Origin: Aphelenchoides besseyi
Taxonomy: Eukaryota; Nematoda; Chromadorea; Rhabditida; Aphelenchoididae
Reading direction: 5' to 3'
Assembly: GCA_024699855.1 (NCBI GenBank)
Contig: JAMPIQ010000019.1
Span: forward strand, 1 to 37,866
DNA: 37,866 bases
Positions within the stretch are counted from its first letter, which is position 1. The number at the start of each line of letters is the position of its first letter. Positions 17,131 through 25,546 of the stretch are shown here, piece by piece. The notes below the pieces were generated by a model. The model ran no database searches and was not told the origin of the DNA. It saw only the letters and a list, made by a program, of their open reading frames with translations. Made by a program: the position numbers and the translations under genes.

Positions 17131-17831
17131 TCAGAAGCGATAGGTGATACCCGCGCCGATCAGCCAGGGATCGAGCTTGGCCTTGCCGCTGATCGGCGTG
17201 CCGCCGAGTTCCGCCGTCCAGTCGGTCTTGAGGAAGATCTTCTTCACGTCGAAGTTCACGCCCCAATGCTCGTCCAGCATATAGTCAAAACCGACCTGCA
17301 CGGCTGCACCGACCTTGTTCTTGACGTCGAGATTGCTGAAACCGGGCTTTTCCGTCTGGTTATAGAACAGCGAATAGTTCACGCCCGCGCCGATATACGG
17401 CTTGAAAGCACCGAAATCGGTGAAGTGATATTGCAGCGTCAATGTCGGCGGCAGCAGCCACGTCTTGCCGACCGGCGTGCCGGCCAAAACACCCTCGCCA
17501 TTGATCTTGGCATAGGTGGTGCCGAGGATAAGCTCCGCGGCGAAGTTTTCGGTGAAGAAATAGCTGATGTCGAGTTCCGGGATCACGGTGTCCGAATAGG
17601 ACAGGCCCGCTCCCGGCACACCGTCGACGCTGCCGCTGTCATGGGTGATGACGCCGAGGCCGCGCACGCGCAGCATCCACGGGCTTGCCGCTGCAATCGC
17701 CTCTTCGGCGGTGGGGGCCGGCGCTGCCTGGGCCAGATCGGCAGCCATCGCATTGGCGGATACCAGCATGGCCGCGACACCGACTGCGACACTGGCAAGC
17801 AAGGCGGTTTTTTTTTGTTTCCGTTCGTCAT
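17131..17831 (-). CDS. ompW: OmpW-family outer membrane protein (frameshift in A9 tract)
   Basis: This is a small eight-stranded outer membrane barrel for hydrophobic compounds. ATG 17831 follows GGAGAGATGG and reads MTNGNKKK. A run of nine A (T9 at 17808-17816) then puts the rest out of frame; one more or two fewer A would join it to TALLASVAVGVAAMLVSANAMA, a good signal peptide. The mature part shows OmpW features: SPWMLRVRGLGVITHD, DTVIPELDISYFFTENFAAELILG, LPPTLTLQYHF, FKPYIGAGVNYSLFY and the terminal aromatic GAGITYRF. Length about 233 residues fits the family. The tract could be a sequencing error or a genuine slippage site. Confidence 0.9.
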
Positions 17832-18100
17832 TCCATCTCTCCTATAGCGCACCGCAGCCGGGCAAGTCCCCGGAACCGGCTGATGACGGCGGGCTTTCGC
17901 GAATCCTCGCCTGCCGCAACCGCTTGGGGCCACTATGACGAAGGGAGAGGCGGGCCGATTGAGATGGATCAAACCGGAACGCCGATCATGGATCGGAACG
18001 ATTAACCGGCAAGGATTGTGACAATTACGCAACAAGTGCCGTCCGGCGATCGTGGAGCTCGTGCACAACGCGCCGGCAGATGCCGGAAAAATACGAAAAA
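17832..18100. promoter_or_regulatory. ompW upstream region with FNR/FixK-like box
   Basis: This gene-free stretch lies between ompW and the MFS gene. TTGAGATGGATCAA (17959-17972) matches the FNR/FixK consensus TTGAT-N4-ATCAA at nine of ten defined bases, about 130 bases before the ompW start. CCGATC-ATG-GATCGG (17982-17996) is a second small palindrome. OmpW is oxygen-controlled in several bacteria, so the box is plausible but unproven. Confidence 0.45.
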
Positions 18101-18118
18101 GGCCTGCAAATGCAGGCC
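18101..18118 (-). terminator. Intrinsic terminator after MFS gene
   Basis: GGCCTGCA-AA-TGCAGGCC makes an eight-base stem. On the minus strand it is followed by a T5 run and more T-rich sequence, a classic rho-independent terminator about 22 bases beyond the MFS stop. Confidence 0.85.
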
Positions 18119-18140
18119 TCCTTCCAGTGTATCACGTCTA

Positions 18141-19436
18141 TCACGCGGCCTGGGGCGTCAGGGTTGCGGAGCCCGGCTTGCGCAGAAGCAGAACCGAGAC
18201 GGCGGCGATCATGCACATCAGACCGGCAATCTGCAGCGCGGGCATATAGGTATCGAAGTCGCTTTTGAAGAAACCGGCGCCAAAGGCGGCTGTGGCGGCT
18301 CCCAGCTGATGGCCGGCAAACACCCAGCCGAAAACGAGACCGGCCTTTTCGCGCCCGAAATTCTCGGCAGCGAGCTTCACCGTCGGCGGCACGGTCGCCA
18401 CCCAGTCCAGACCGTAAAAGACGGCGAAGACCGATAGCTCCACGAAGCTGAACCCTGAGAATGAGAGATAAAGCAGGGACAGACCGCGCAGACCGTAAAA
18501 CCAGAACAGCAGGAAGCGATTGTCGAACCGGTCGGAAAGCCAGCCGGCGAAAATCGTGCCGAAGAAATCGAAAATGCCGATCACCGCCAACGTGCCTGCC
18601 GCCGTCACCGCAGCCATGCCGAAGTCGCCGCAGATCGAAATCCAGTGTGTCTGGATGAGACCATTGGTGGAAAGCCCGCAGACAAAGAAGGTGCCGAAAA
18701 GCACCCAGAACACCGGGTTGCCCGATACGCTCTTCAGGGTCACCAGCGGCGATACCAGTGTGGCGAGAAGATTGTGATCCTGCTTGACCGGCTTCGCCAC
18801 CGCCGTCTCGCCATAGGCCGGCAGGCCGACATCGGCAGGATGGTCGCGCATCAAAAGCAGGACAAGAACCATGGCGGTGGCGATTACCGCAACGGACAGG
18901 GTCAAGGCGGTTCGCCAGCCGTATGCTTCCGTCAGCGCCGCGAGCAGCGGCAGGAAAACCAGCTGGCCGGTGGCGTTGCTCGCCGTCATGAGGCCGATCA
19001 CCAGTCCGCGACGCTTGGAAAACCAGCGTGTCGCCACGGTGGCGCCCAATACCAGTGCGGTCATGCCGGTGCCGACGCCGATCACCACGCCCCAGAGCAG
19101 CAGCAATTGCCACACCTCGGTCATGAAGAAGGAGGCGACAATGCCGCCCATGATCAGGGCAAGCGCGGTCGAAACCACCTGCCGGACGCCGAAATGATTC
19201 ATGAAGGCGGCGGCAAAAGGCCCGAGCAGGCCAAAAAGCACCAGCCTGACGGCCATTGCGGAGGAAATATCGGCAATATCCCAGCCGAATTCCTGATGCA
19301 GCGGCTGGATCATCACCCCGGCGGATCCCATCGCACCGGCGGTGGCCAGCATGGTCAAGAAGGTAGTTGCGGCAACGAGCCAGCCATAATGCAGATTTCT
19401 GCCGGCCATCCAGCTGGCGAGGCGTGTGGAGAGCAT
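18141..19436 (-). CDS. MFS transporter
   Basis: This is an intact major facilitator of about 431 residues with 12 predicted membrane helices. The start is ATG 19436 (MLSTRLASWMAGRNLHYGW) with AAGGGA upstream; an in-frame TTG at 19442 is less likely. RWFSKRRGLVIGLMTASNATGQ is the typical loop after helix 4, of the kind seen in the monocarboxylate/oxalate-formate-like MFS branch. GWLSDRFDNRFLL is the loop 8-9 signature, echoing motif A. The substrate cannot be read. The gene follows a MarR regulator on the same strand, and its upstream region has two palindromes like the regulator's own, so export or import of an inducer-like aromatic compound is a reasonable guess. Confidence 0.88.
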   Translation of the reverse strand: MLSTRLASWMAGRNLHYGWLVAATTFLTMLATAGAMGSAGVMIQPLHQEFGWDIADISSAMAVRLVLFGLLGPFAAAFMNHFGVRQVVSTALALIMGGIVASFFMTEVWQLLLLWGVVIGVGTGMTALVLGATVATRWFSKRRGLVIGLMTASNATGQLVFLPLLAALTEAYGWRTALTLSVAVIATAMVLVLLLMRDHPADVGLPAYGETAVAKPVKQDHNLLATLVSPLVTLKSVSGNPVFWVLFGTFFVCGLSTNGLIQTHWISICGDFGMAAVTAAGTLAVIGIFDFFGTIFAGWLSDRFDNRFLLFWFYGLRGLSLLYLSFSGFSFVELSVFAVFYGLDWVATVPPTVKLAAENFGREKAGLVFGWVFAGHQLGAATAAFGAGFFKSDFDTYMPALQIAGLMCMIAAVSVLLLRKPGSATLTPQAA

Positions 19437-19475
19437 GTTCAAATTCCCTTTCCCGCGGCCGCGGCCGATATTTTA

Positions 19476-19510
19476 CGGGTATATACCCTATATTGCGGGC
19501 AGATACCCGC
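19476..19510 (-). promoter_or_regulatory. Paired MarR-type operators before MFS gene
   Basis: CGGGTATATACCC (19476-19488) and GCGGGCAGATACCCGC (19495-19510) lie 40-75 bases before the MFS start, between marR and the MFS gene. They repeat the perfect palindrome found ahead of marR (19931-19944), so the MarR protein probably controls both. Confidence 0.65.
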
Positions 19511-19523
19511 ATATCCCCAAAAA

Positions 19524-19924
19524 TCACAGGGCTGCGAGCAGTTCCTGCAATTGTGCTGTCTTCTCAGGCCCAAGCCGAGCCTCGATTTCATCCTGCACCC
19601 CATCCAGAGCGGGGCGCCCGCTTTCAGGATCGCGTGGCCTTCCTTCGTCACCGTCAGCATCGCTTCCCGCTGATCCTCGCCGTGGCCGATGGCCACCAGA
19701 CCCATGCGAGCCAGCACCTTGGCGTTGCGGCCGACGGTGGAACGATCCAGTTCCACCCGCGCGGCCAGATCGGTCAGCGAGACCGGCGCGGTGCGATTGA
19801 TATTCCGCAACAGGCTGAACTGACCGATATTCACGCCAAGCGGCGCCAGAGCCTCGTCATAATAGGACGAAACCTTGCGGGATGCTTTGCGCAACAGGAT
19901 GCAATGGCAACTATCGTTTGGCAT
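19524..19924 (-). CDS. MarR-family transcriptional regulator (frameshift near C-terminus)
   Basis: This is a winged helix-turn-helix regulator of about 133 residues. ATG 19924 starts MPNDSCHCILLRKASRKVSSYYDEAL. The DNA-binding part is FSLLRNINRTAPVSLTDLAARVELDRSTVGRNAKVLARMGLV, then the wing EDQREAMLTVT, where the D-R pair is typical of MarR. A missing G near 19603 throws the last 30 residues out of frame; in the correct frame they read DEIEARLG and LQELLAAL before TGA at 19524. A longer frame start at 20011 would run through the operator and is rejected. It probably represses itself and the downstream MFS gene. Confidence 0.85.
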
Positions 19925-19930
19925 TTGTCT

Positions 19931-19944
19931 CGGGTATATACCCG
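19931..19944 (-). promoter_or_regulatory. MarR operator, perfect palindrome
   Basis: CGGGTATATACCCG is a perfect 14-base palindrome seven bases before the marR start codon, positioned for autorepression. It matches the operators at 19476-19510. Confidence 0.7.
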
Positions 19945-20025
19945 TAAATTTCTGTGCGCAAGAGGCGCTCCGAGAAATTATCGGCGGGCAACGGCCGACC
20001 CCCAAAGCCATAGAGCAGAAACAAT

Positions 20026-20050
20026 AAACCCCGGCTTTGGGCCGGGGTTT
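20026..20050 (-). terminator. Terminator after GNAT gene
   Basis: AAACCCCGGC and GCCGGGGTTT form a 10-base stem with a five-base loop, about 25 bases beyond the acetyltransferase stop; on the minus strand T-rich sequence follows. It insulates marR from the upstream gene. Confidence 0.75.
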
Positions 20051-20073
20051 GATATCAGCAGCGAGGGCCGGTG

Positions 20074-20644
20074 TCAGGCAGAGAGCCTGCGACCGCTTGC
20101 CACCAACAGGCCGGCAGCGCCTTCAAGCCAGCCGGCTTTCAGTTCCAGCGCCAGGAAAACGGCTGCGCTCGAACGGGCCGGGCATGATGAGGTGCTGGGC
20201 CTTGTCGGCGAAAAAGCCGAAGCGCTCGTAATAGGGTGCATCGCCCACCAGAAGAACGGCGCCGTGGCCGCGCTTGGTGGCTTCGGCAATGGCGGCGCGC
20301 ATCAGCGCCGAGCCGATGCCCTTGCCCTCATGGGCGGCATCGACGGCCAGCGGGCCGAGCAGCAGGGCTTCGACGGCGCGACCTTCTCGGGAGATGCCAG
20401 CCTCGACATTCCAGAGACGTACCGTACCAATGACATGGCCATCCTCGTCGCGGGCAACCAGCGCCAGGCCTTCGGCCGGAATGCGACCCGCGCGCAGCTT
20501 TTCGGAAGACTTGCGGCGGCGGCCGGCGCCCATGGCGCGGTCCAGCAGGTTCTCACGGGCGACGACATCGCCCGGATTTTCCTGATCGACATGAAATGTC
20601 TGAGGCGTGAAAAATGCCCGTACCGAATTCAAAAGAGCGGCCAT
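20074..20644 (-). CDS. GNAT N-acetyltransferase, YhbS-like (frameshift near C-terminus)
   Basis: This is a GCN5-type acetyltransferase of about 190 residues. ATG 20644 follows GGGAGGCCAAGG. NPGDVVARENLLDRAMG is the N-terminal helix region. GLALVARDEDGHVIGTVRLW is the beta core, and LGPLAVDAAHEGKGIGSALM contains the acetyl-CoA pyrophosphate loop (Q/RxxGxG/A type: HEGKGIG). APYYERFGF is the tyrosine/phenylalanine motif typical of YhbS. An extra T near 20153 moves the end into another frame, which supplies FLALELKAGWLEGAAGLL and a stop at 20074. The substrate is unknown. It is a single-gene unit. The 20645-20837 gap upstream shows no gene. Confidence 0.82.
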
Positions 20645-20837
20645 CCTTGGCCTCCCGTCACACTACCGCCCACACGCGGCCCTTGATGAAAAATTGGTGG
20701 AGCCGTTCCGGCCCGCCGACACGCTTTCCTCGGCTGGAAGAGGTGCAGCAAGCAGGGATTTGCGCATCAGCACAATCGGCAAAGCCGGAACGGAAGCTTG
20801 GTCGAGACGCCGCCCTGCTCAGCGGACGGCACTCGGA

Positions 20838-21971
20838 TCAGATGACGTAGGCCTTCAGCGGCTCGAAACCGTTGAACGCGACCGCCGAATAGGTGGTCGT
20901 GTAAGCGCCCGTGCCTTCGATCAGAACTTCGTCGCCGATGGTCAGCGAGACCGGCAGCGGGTACATGTTCTTTTCATACAGCACGTCGGCGCTGTCGCAG
21001 GTCGGGCCGGCCAGAACGCAGGGCTCCATCTCGTCCTGATCGCGCTCCGTGCGGATCGGGTAACGGATAGCCTCGTCCATCGTCTCGGCGAGACCGCCGA
21101 ACTTGCCGATGTCGAGGAACACCCAGCGGTGGTTGTCGTTGTCCGACTTGCGCGACACGAGAACGACTTCCGCCTTGATGACGCCGGCATTGCCGACCAT
21201 GCCGCGGCCCGGCTCGATGATCGTCTTCGGGATCTGGTTGCCGAAGTGCTTGCGCAGCGCCGTGTCGATCGCCTGGCCGTATTCTTCGGCAGCCGGAACG
21301 TCGCGCAGGTACTTGGTCGGGAAACCACCGCCCATGTTGACCATCTGCAGGTGGATGCCCTGCTTGGCGAGCGAAGCGAAGACGCGCTTGGCATCGGCCA
21401 GCGCCGCATCCCATGCGTCGAGGTTCATCATCTGCGAACCGACATGGAAGGATACGCCGTAGGATTCGAGGCCGAGCTGATGTGCATAGACCAGAACGTC
21501 GACCGCCATCTGCGGCACGCAACCGAACTTGCGCGACAGCGGCCATTCGGCGCCTTCGCCATCCGTCAGCACGCGGCAGAAGACGCGCGCGCCGGGAGCG
21601 GCACGGGCGACCTTCTCGACTTCCTCATGGCTGTCCACGGCGAAGAGATCGATGCCGAGCGCGTGGGCGCGAGCAACATCGCGTTCCTTCTTGATGGTGT
21701 TGCCAAAGGAGATACGGTCAGCCGTCGCACCGGCATCGAGCGCCATCTGGATTTCAGCCACGGAGGCGCAATCGAAGTTGGAGCCGAGCGAAGCGAGCAG
21801 CTTCAGGATTTCGGGAGCCGGGTTTGCCTTGACGGCGTAATAAATGGCGCTGTTCGGCAGGGAATGCCGGAAAGCGTTGAAATTGTCGCGCACGACGTCG
21901 AGATCAACCACGAGGCAAGGGCCTTCGGGACGTCGGGTCTTGATGAAGTCGAGAATGCGTGCAGTCGTCAT
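20838..21971 (-). CDS. odc: Ornithine (or lysine/ornithine) decarboxylase, PLP fold type III
   Basis: This is an intact enzyme of 377 residues that decarboxylates ornithine to putrescine, starting polyamine synthesis. ATG 21971 begins MTTARILDFIKTRRPEGPCL. YYAVKANP holds the PLP lysine (about residue 50), and FDCASVAEIQ is the next conserved block. GVSFHVGSQ, NMGGGFPTKY, EPGRGMVGNAG (phosphate-binding loop) and CDSADVLYEKN (catalytic Cys) follow in order. This is the short alanine-racemase-fold class found in alphaproteobacteria and eukaryotes. The open frame continues upstream to 22376, but that part is an untranslated leader. The divergent LysR gene shares the upstream region. Some homologues also accept lysine, so substrate preference is open. 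Confidence 0.93.
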   Translation of the reverse strand: MTTARILDFIKTRRPEGPCLVVDLDVVRDNFNAFRHSLPNSAIYYAVKANPAPEILKLLASLGSNFDCASVAEIQMALDAGATADRISFGNTIKKERDVARAHALGIDLFAVDSHEEVEKVARAAPGARVFCRVLTDGEGAEWPLSRKFGCVPQMAVDVLVYAHQLGLESYGVSFHVGSQMMNLDAWDAALADAKRVFASLAKQGIHLQMVNMGGGFPTKYLRDVPAAEEYGQAIDTALRKHFGNQIPKTIIEPGRGMVGNAGVIKAEVVLVSRKSDNDNHRWVFLDIGKFGGLAETMDEAIRYPIRTERDQDEMEPCVLAGPTCDSADVLYEKNMYPLPVSLTIGDEVLIEGTGAYTTTYSAVAFNGFEPLKAYVI

Positions 21972-22330
21972 CGATGTATTCCCTGTTAAACCGGCTCCGG
22001 AAAAATCCGGAGGACAAAGGACGCTCGAGATATGCATTCGAATCAGCCGGTGGAGGCGCAGAATCGATAGCATACGCTCAAGGCGCGAATGTGAACGATG
22101 CCCTGCCAGAGCATCATTCGGCTTTGTCTGCCATGGATTGGAGGGAATGACCCGACCGCACTTCAGGCAATGATGGTGTGCCTCTTTAGTACCCCGGCTG
22201 ATGGAAAGCCGGCAGAGAACCAGAAAGGCCCGCACCGTCGTTGCTTCGTATGTCCTCGCATTTTCCGGTTGGCCGGAATAGCGACTGGAGGGGTTAGTTC
22301 CAGGTACCTTACCTAAATCCTCACCACATC
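21972..22330 (-). ncRNA. Structured odc leader, candidate speF RNA motif
   Basis: About 350 bases precede the decarboxylase without a gene. The minus-strand RNA can form hairpins at 22194-22212 (CCGGCT/AGCCGG), 22093-22119 (GAACGATGC with GCATCATTC, one G-U pair) and 21995-22012 (CTCCGGA/TCCGGAG), the last just before the start codon. A conserved RNA element called speF has been described upstream of ornithine decarboxylase genes in alphaproteobacteria, including Agrobacterium. Position and length fit, but I could not align it to the family model, so the identity is inference. Confidence 0.55.
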
Positions 22331-22508
22331 GAGGAATCGGCGGACACACATGGGCACGTGCGACTTTGGGCAGCACGGGAGATAAGAATATTCGCAGTCA
22401 TAATCAAGAGGATTTTTTCACCAAAGAGCGGATTTTTTCGGCAGTGAATTAAGGGTTGAACAGTCCGCGCTCGCCGTTCAATTATATGGAACGAACTGGA
22501 GGATTTTC

Positions 22509-23403
22509 ATGGACACGCTCACCCGCATCCGCGCCTTTATCGATGTCGTCGAAGCGGAGGGTTTTTTCCGCCGCGGCGCGCAAGACGGGGCGTTCCAAGG
22601 CGCTTCTGTCCAAATATGTGCGGGAACTGGAGGACGATCTCGGCGCGCTGCTCCTCAACCGCACCACCCGGCAGTTCTCTCTGACGGAAGCCGGGCACAC
22701 CTATTACCGCACCGCTTCCGATATTTTGAAGGAGATCGATAACCTTGCCGATCTGGTGCGCGAAAAGAATGCCGATCTGAAGGGCAAGCTCAGGATTTCG
22801 GTGCCCCGCACCTTCATCGATGCCGATGTCGGCCAGAGTCTGATCGACTTCGCCAAGGAAAATCCGGAACTGTCGCTGGAAATCGTCGCGGAAGACCGAT
22901 TCGTCGACCTGATCGAGGAGGGTTTCGATCTTGCGGTTCGCATAACCCGGCTGGAGGATTCCGGTCTCATCGCCCGCAAGCTTTCCGATTTCCGGGTCTA
23001 TGCGGTGGCGACGGCGGATTTCGTGGCGCAGCACGGGCCGCTCGACGGGCCGCAGGATTTTTCCCGCGTTCCCTTCATCATCGACACCAATACGCGGTTT
23101 CACAATACGGTGCGATATCTGGAGCCAGATGGCGGTTCGAACTCCGTCACCATCAGCGGACCGATCGAGGTCAACAGCCCGCAGGCCACGCTGCGCGCCG
23201 CCCGCGCCGGGCTCGGCATTGCGCTCGTGCCCGATTTCATCGCCAGACCCTATATCCAGTCCGGCGAGTTGGTGACGCTGTTCGACGACTATATTTCCAA
23301 GGACAGGGGTATCTATGCGGTCTATCCGCATCGCCGTTACCTGCCCGCCAAGGTGCGCAGCTTCGTGGATTATCTCTCGGCCTGGTTCAGGAAGAACGGG
23401 TGA
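22509..23403 (+). CDS. LysR-family transcriptional regulator (frameshift near start)
   Basis: This regulator is about 297 residues. ATG 22509 with TGGAGGATTTTC ahead starts MDTLTRIRAFIDVVEAEG, the usual LysR first helix. An extra T in the T6 run near 22562 shifts frame just there. The rest is in another frame: SAAARKTGRSKALLSKYVREL is the recognition helix, then TEAGHTYY and the periplasmic-binding-like effector domain LKGKLRISVPRTF to AWFRKNG. The subfamily resembles CrgA/DsdC-like short LTTRs. It is divergent from odc, with 537 bases between, so it might regulate that gene, but its target is not shown. Confidence 0.87.
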
Positions 23404-23416
23404 GCCACAAAATGAA

Positions 23417-23438
23417 ACGCCCGCCTTGCGGCGGGCGT
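23417..23438. terminator. Bidirectional terminator hairpin
   Basis: ACGCCCGCC-TTGC-GGCGGGCGT forms a perfect nine-base stem between the converging LysR gene and the sugar-binding protein gene. It can end transcripts from both sides; no long T run is present. Confidence 0.65.
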
Positions 23439-23459
23439 CGGTGTTAGCGGAAAATCAGA

Positions 23460-24413
23460 TCAGAACGGCGAATCCGGGAAGTAGAACTGCTCGGCATTGT
23501 CCTTGGTGATGAGCGTCGCATCTAGGATATATTCACCCGCAACCGGCACCTGATCGTAGAAATGCCCGGCCGTCAGCTGCATGGCGGTCGCCACCATTGC
23601 CGGCGGATAGAGCACGTCGACCGGCACGAGCTTGTCGCCATCCATGACCTTCTTGATCATGTCCTTGGAACCTGCGCCCGCAACGATATACTGGATATCG
23701 GTGCGTTTCGCCTGCTGGATCGCCTCCAGCACGCCGATAGCCATATCGTCGTCCTGACACCAGACCACGTCGATCTTCTTGTACTTGGTCAGATAGTCCT
23801 GCATCACGCGGAAGGCGTCGTCGCGGTTCCAGTTGCCGTACTGGCGGTCGAGAACCTTGACGCTGGAACCGGCGATACCCTTGTCGAAACCATCCTGACG
23901 CTGCTGGTCGATCGGGATCGGCAGACCGCGAATGACCACGACTTCGGCGTCAGGCGTCGTCTTCTTGATGTATTCGCCGGCCACCTGGCCAAGTGCGGGG
24001 TTGTTGCCGGCAACATAGAGATCGCGGATCGAATTGTCGTTGACGCTCGGCGCGCGGTCGACCAGCGCGACGAAGGTGCCCTTGTCCTTGATCTCCTTGA
24101 TGGCGTTGACCAGCGGATCTGGATCGGACGGCAAGACGACCAGAGCATCGAGCCCCTGCACGGCAAGGTCCTGCAGCGCATTGGCCTGATTGGCGGCGTC
24201 CGGCGACGTCTTGACGATGACGTTGAGCCCCGGATGTTCCTGCATCAGCAGCTTCGCCACACGCTCGGCATGGTAGACGACGCCCGCCGTCCAGCCATGG
24301 TCGGCCGCTGGAATGGATACGCCGATGGTGACCTTCTTGTCCTGCGCATGCGCTGAAGCGGCAAGTACCGTGGCCAGCGCGGCAAAGGCCACGCCGATGA
24401 ATTTACTACGCAT
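23460..24413 (-). CDS. Sugar ABC transporter substrate-binding protein (RbsB-like)
   Basis: This is an intact periplasmic binding protein of about 317 residues. ATG 24413 follows GGGAGGAAAG. The signal peptide MRSKFIGVAFAALATVLAAS ends in AHA, then QDKKVTIGVSIPAADHGW. This is the type I periplasmic-binding fold (Peripla_BP_4): DLAVQGLDALVVLPSDPDP, VDRAP, YVAGNNPALGQVAGEYI and WCQDDDMAIGVLEA. The pattern fits binding proteins for ribose-type or other pentose/polyol sugars, but the substrate is unknown. It is the last gene, in the direction of transcription, after its ATPase and permease. Confidence 0.88.
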   Translation of the reverse strand: MRSKFIGVAFAALATVLAASAHAQDKKVTIGVSIPAADHGWTAGVVYHAERVAKLLMQEHPGLNVIVKTSPDAANQANALQDLAVQGLDALVVLPSDPDPLVNAIKEIKDKGTFVALVDRAPSVNDNSIRDLYVAGNNPALGQVAGEYIKKTTPDAEVVVIRGLPIPIDQQRQDGFDKGIAGSSVKVLDRQYGNWNRDDAFRVMQDYLTKYKKIDVVWCQDDDMAIGVLEAIQQAKRTDIQYIVAGAGSKDMIKKVMDGDKLVPVDVLYPPAMVATAMQLTAGHFYDQVPVAGEYILDATLITKDNAEQFYFPDSPF

Positions 24414-24485
24414 AGTCTCTTTCCTCCCAAGACCGGGGCGTTCCTCCTTCAACCGCGCCTGCCCCACATGGCGCGGCGTGATACG

Positions 24486-25496
24486 TCACCTGCGGCTGAG
24501 CGAACGCTGCACCAGCATGGCGATGATGATGATGGCCCCCTGAATGGCGCCGATCAGATATTCGCTGACGAAGTTCGACAGGATCATGATGTTGCCGACG
24601 ATCTCCAGAATGAAAGCGCCGCAGATCGTCCCCCAGATGCGCCCTACCCCGCCCCTCAGCGCCGTGCCGCCGACAACGACGGCGGTGATGGCCTGCAACT
24701 CCCACAACATGCCTGTCGTGGCCGAAGTGGAAGCGAGGCGCGGCACGTAAAGCAGCACCGCAACGGCGACACACAGCCCCTGAACCACATAAGCGATGGT
24801 GCGGACCCGCGCGACCGAGATGCCGGAATAACGCGCCACATCCTCGCTCGACCCTACTGCGGTCAGATGCCGCCCGTAACGGGTGCGGTAAAGCACGAAG
24901 GCGGGCTATCGCAGCGGTGACGAAGATAACGATGACCGGCACCGGCACGCCCAGAACATTGCCGAAATAGACCGGACGATAAAGCGTCTGGATTTCCGGG
25001 TTGCGCAGCGTGATCGCCCCGCCCTGCGACAGCCATGTGGTCAAGCCGCGATAAATGGCCCATGGTGCCGAGCGTGGCGATGAAGGGTTCGATGCGGCCG
25101 ATGGTGGTGATGAGGCCGTTCGTCAGCCCGCAGGCAGCCCCGATGGCGAGCGCCAGCGCCATGGCGGTAAGCAGCATTAAAAGCGGACTGGCGATGACGC
25201 CGCTATTCATGAACAGGATCATCAGGCTGGCGACGAAAGCCACCATACGCGCCAACCGAAAGATCGAGCCCGCCCGATGTGATGACGTAAGTAAGTTGCG
25301 CCGAGCGCGATGATGGCGATGAAGGCGCTGCGGGTGATGACGTTCAGGAGATTGTCGATGCCGATGAAATTGGGATTGGCGATGGTGCCGAGAGAACCAG
25401 CAGCAGGGCCAGCGCCACGAAAGGCGCGACGGCGCGCAGATCCCAGTCCTTCGAGGTCTTCGGCGTTTTGCCGTTGTCAAATGCGGCCTCAGTCAT
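24486..25496 (-). CDS. Sugar ABC transporter permease (RbsC-like), multiply frameshifted
   Basis: This membrane subunit belongs to the ribose/xylose-type importer. ATG 25496 starts MTEAAFDNGKTPKTSKDWDL. Pieces in different frames give the RbsC pattern: SGGLDLSVGAMVAFVASL, GLTNGLITTIGRIEPFIATLGTMG, TRYGRHLTAVGSSEDVARYSGI, and the EAA-like ITAVVVGGTALRGGVGRIWGT, then NIMILSNFVSEY. At least five indels are visible: extra TC near 25395, duplicated TTAC near 25295, extra T near 25249, extra C near 25063 and extra C near 24905. Corrected length is about 334 residues. This is the most damaged gene outside the foldback arms, and true decay cannot be excluded. Confidence 0.82.
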
Positions 25497-25546
25497 GTTT
25501 CCCCTCAGTCTCTTTTGTCAGGCCATGTTTCCCGGCACACGGGCGC

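Noticed and set aside
18025..19527. 500-residue minus-strand reading frame overlapping the MFS gene
   Set aside because: It is Arg/Ala-rich and lacks membrane helices; the overlapping frame 18141-19436 is a clear MFS protein.
20607..21989. 460-residue plus-strand reading frame
   Set aside because: It is antisense to the intact ornithine decarboxylase and has no recognisable domain.
21972..22376. N-terminal extension of the decarboxylase (135 extra residues)
   Set aside because: The family begins at MTTARILDF; the extension has no conserved features and coincides with a structured leader.
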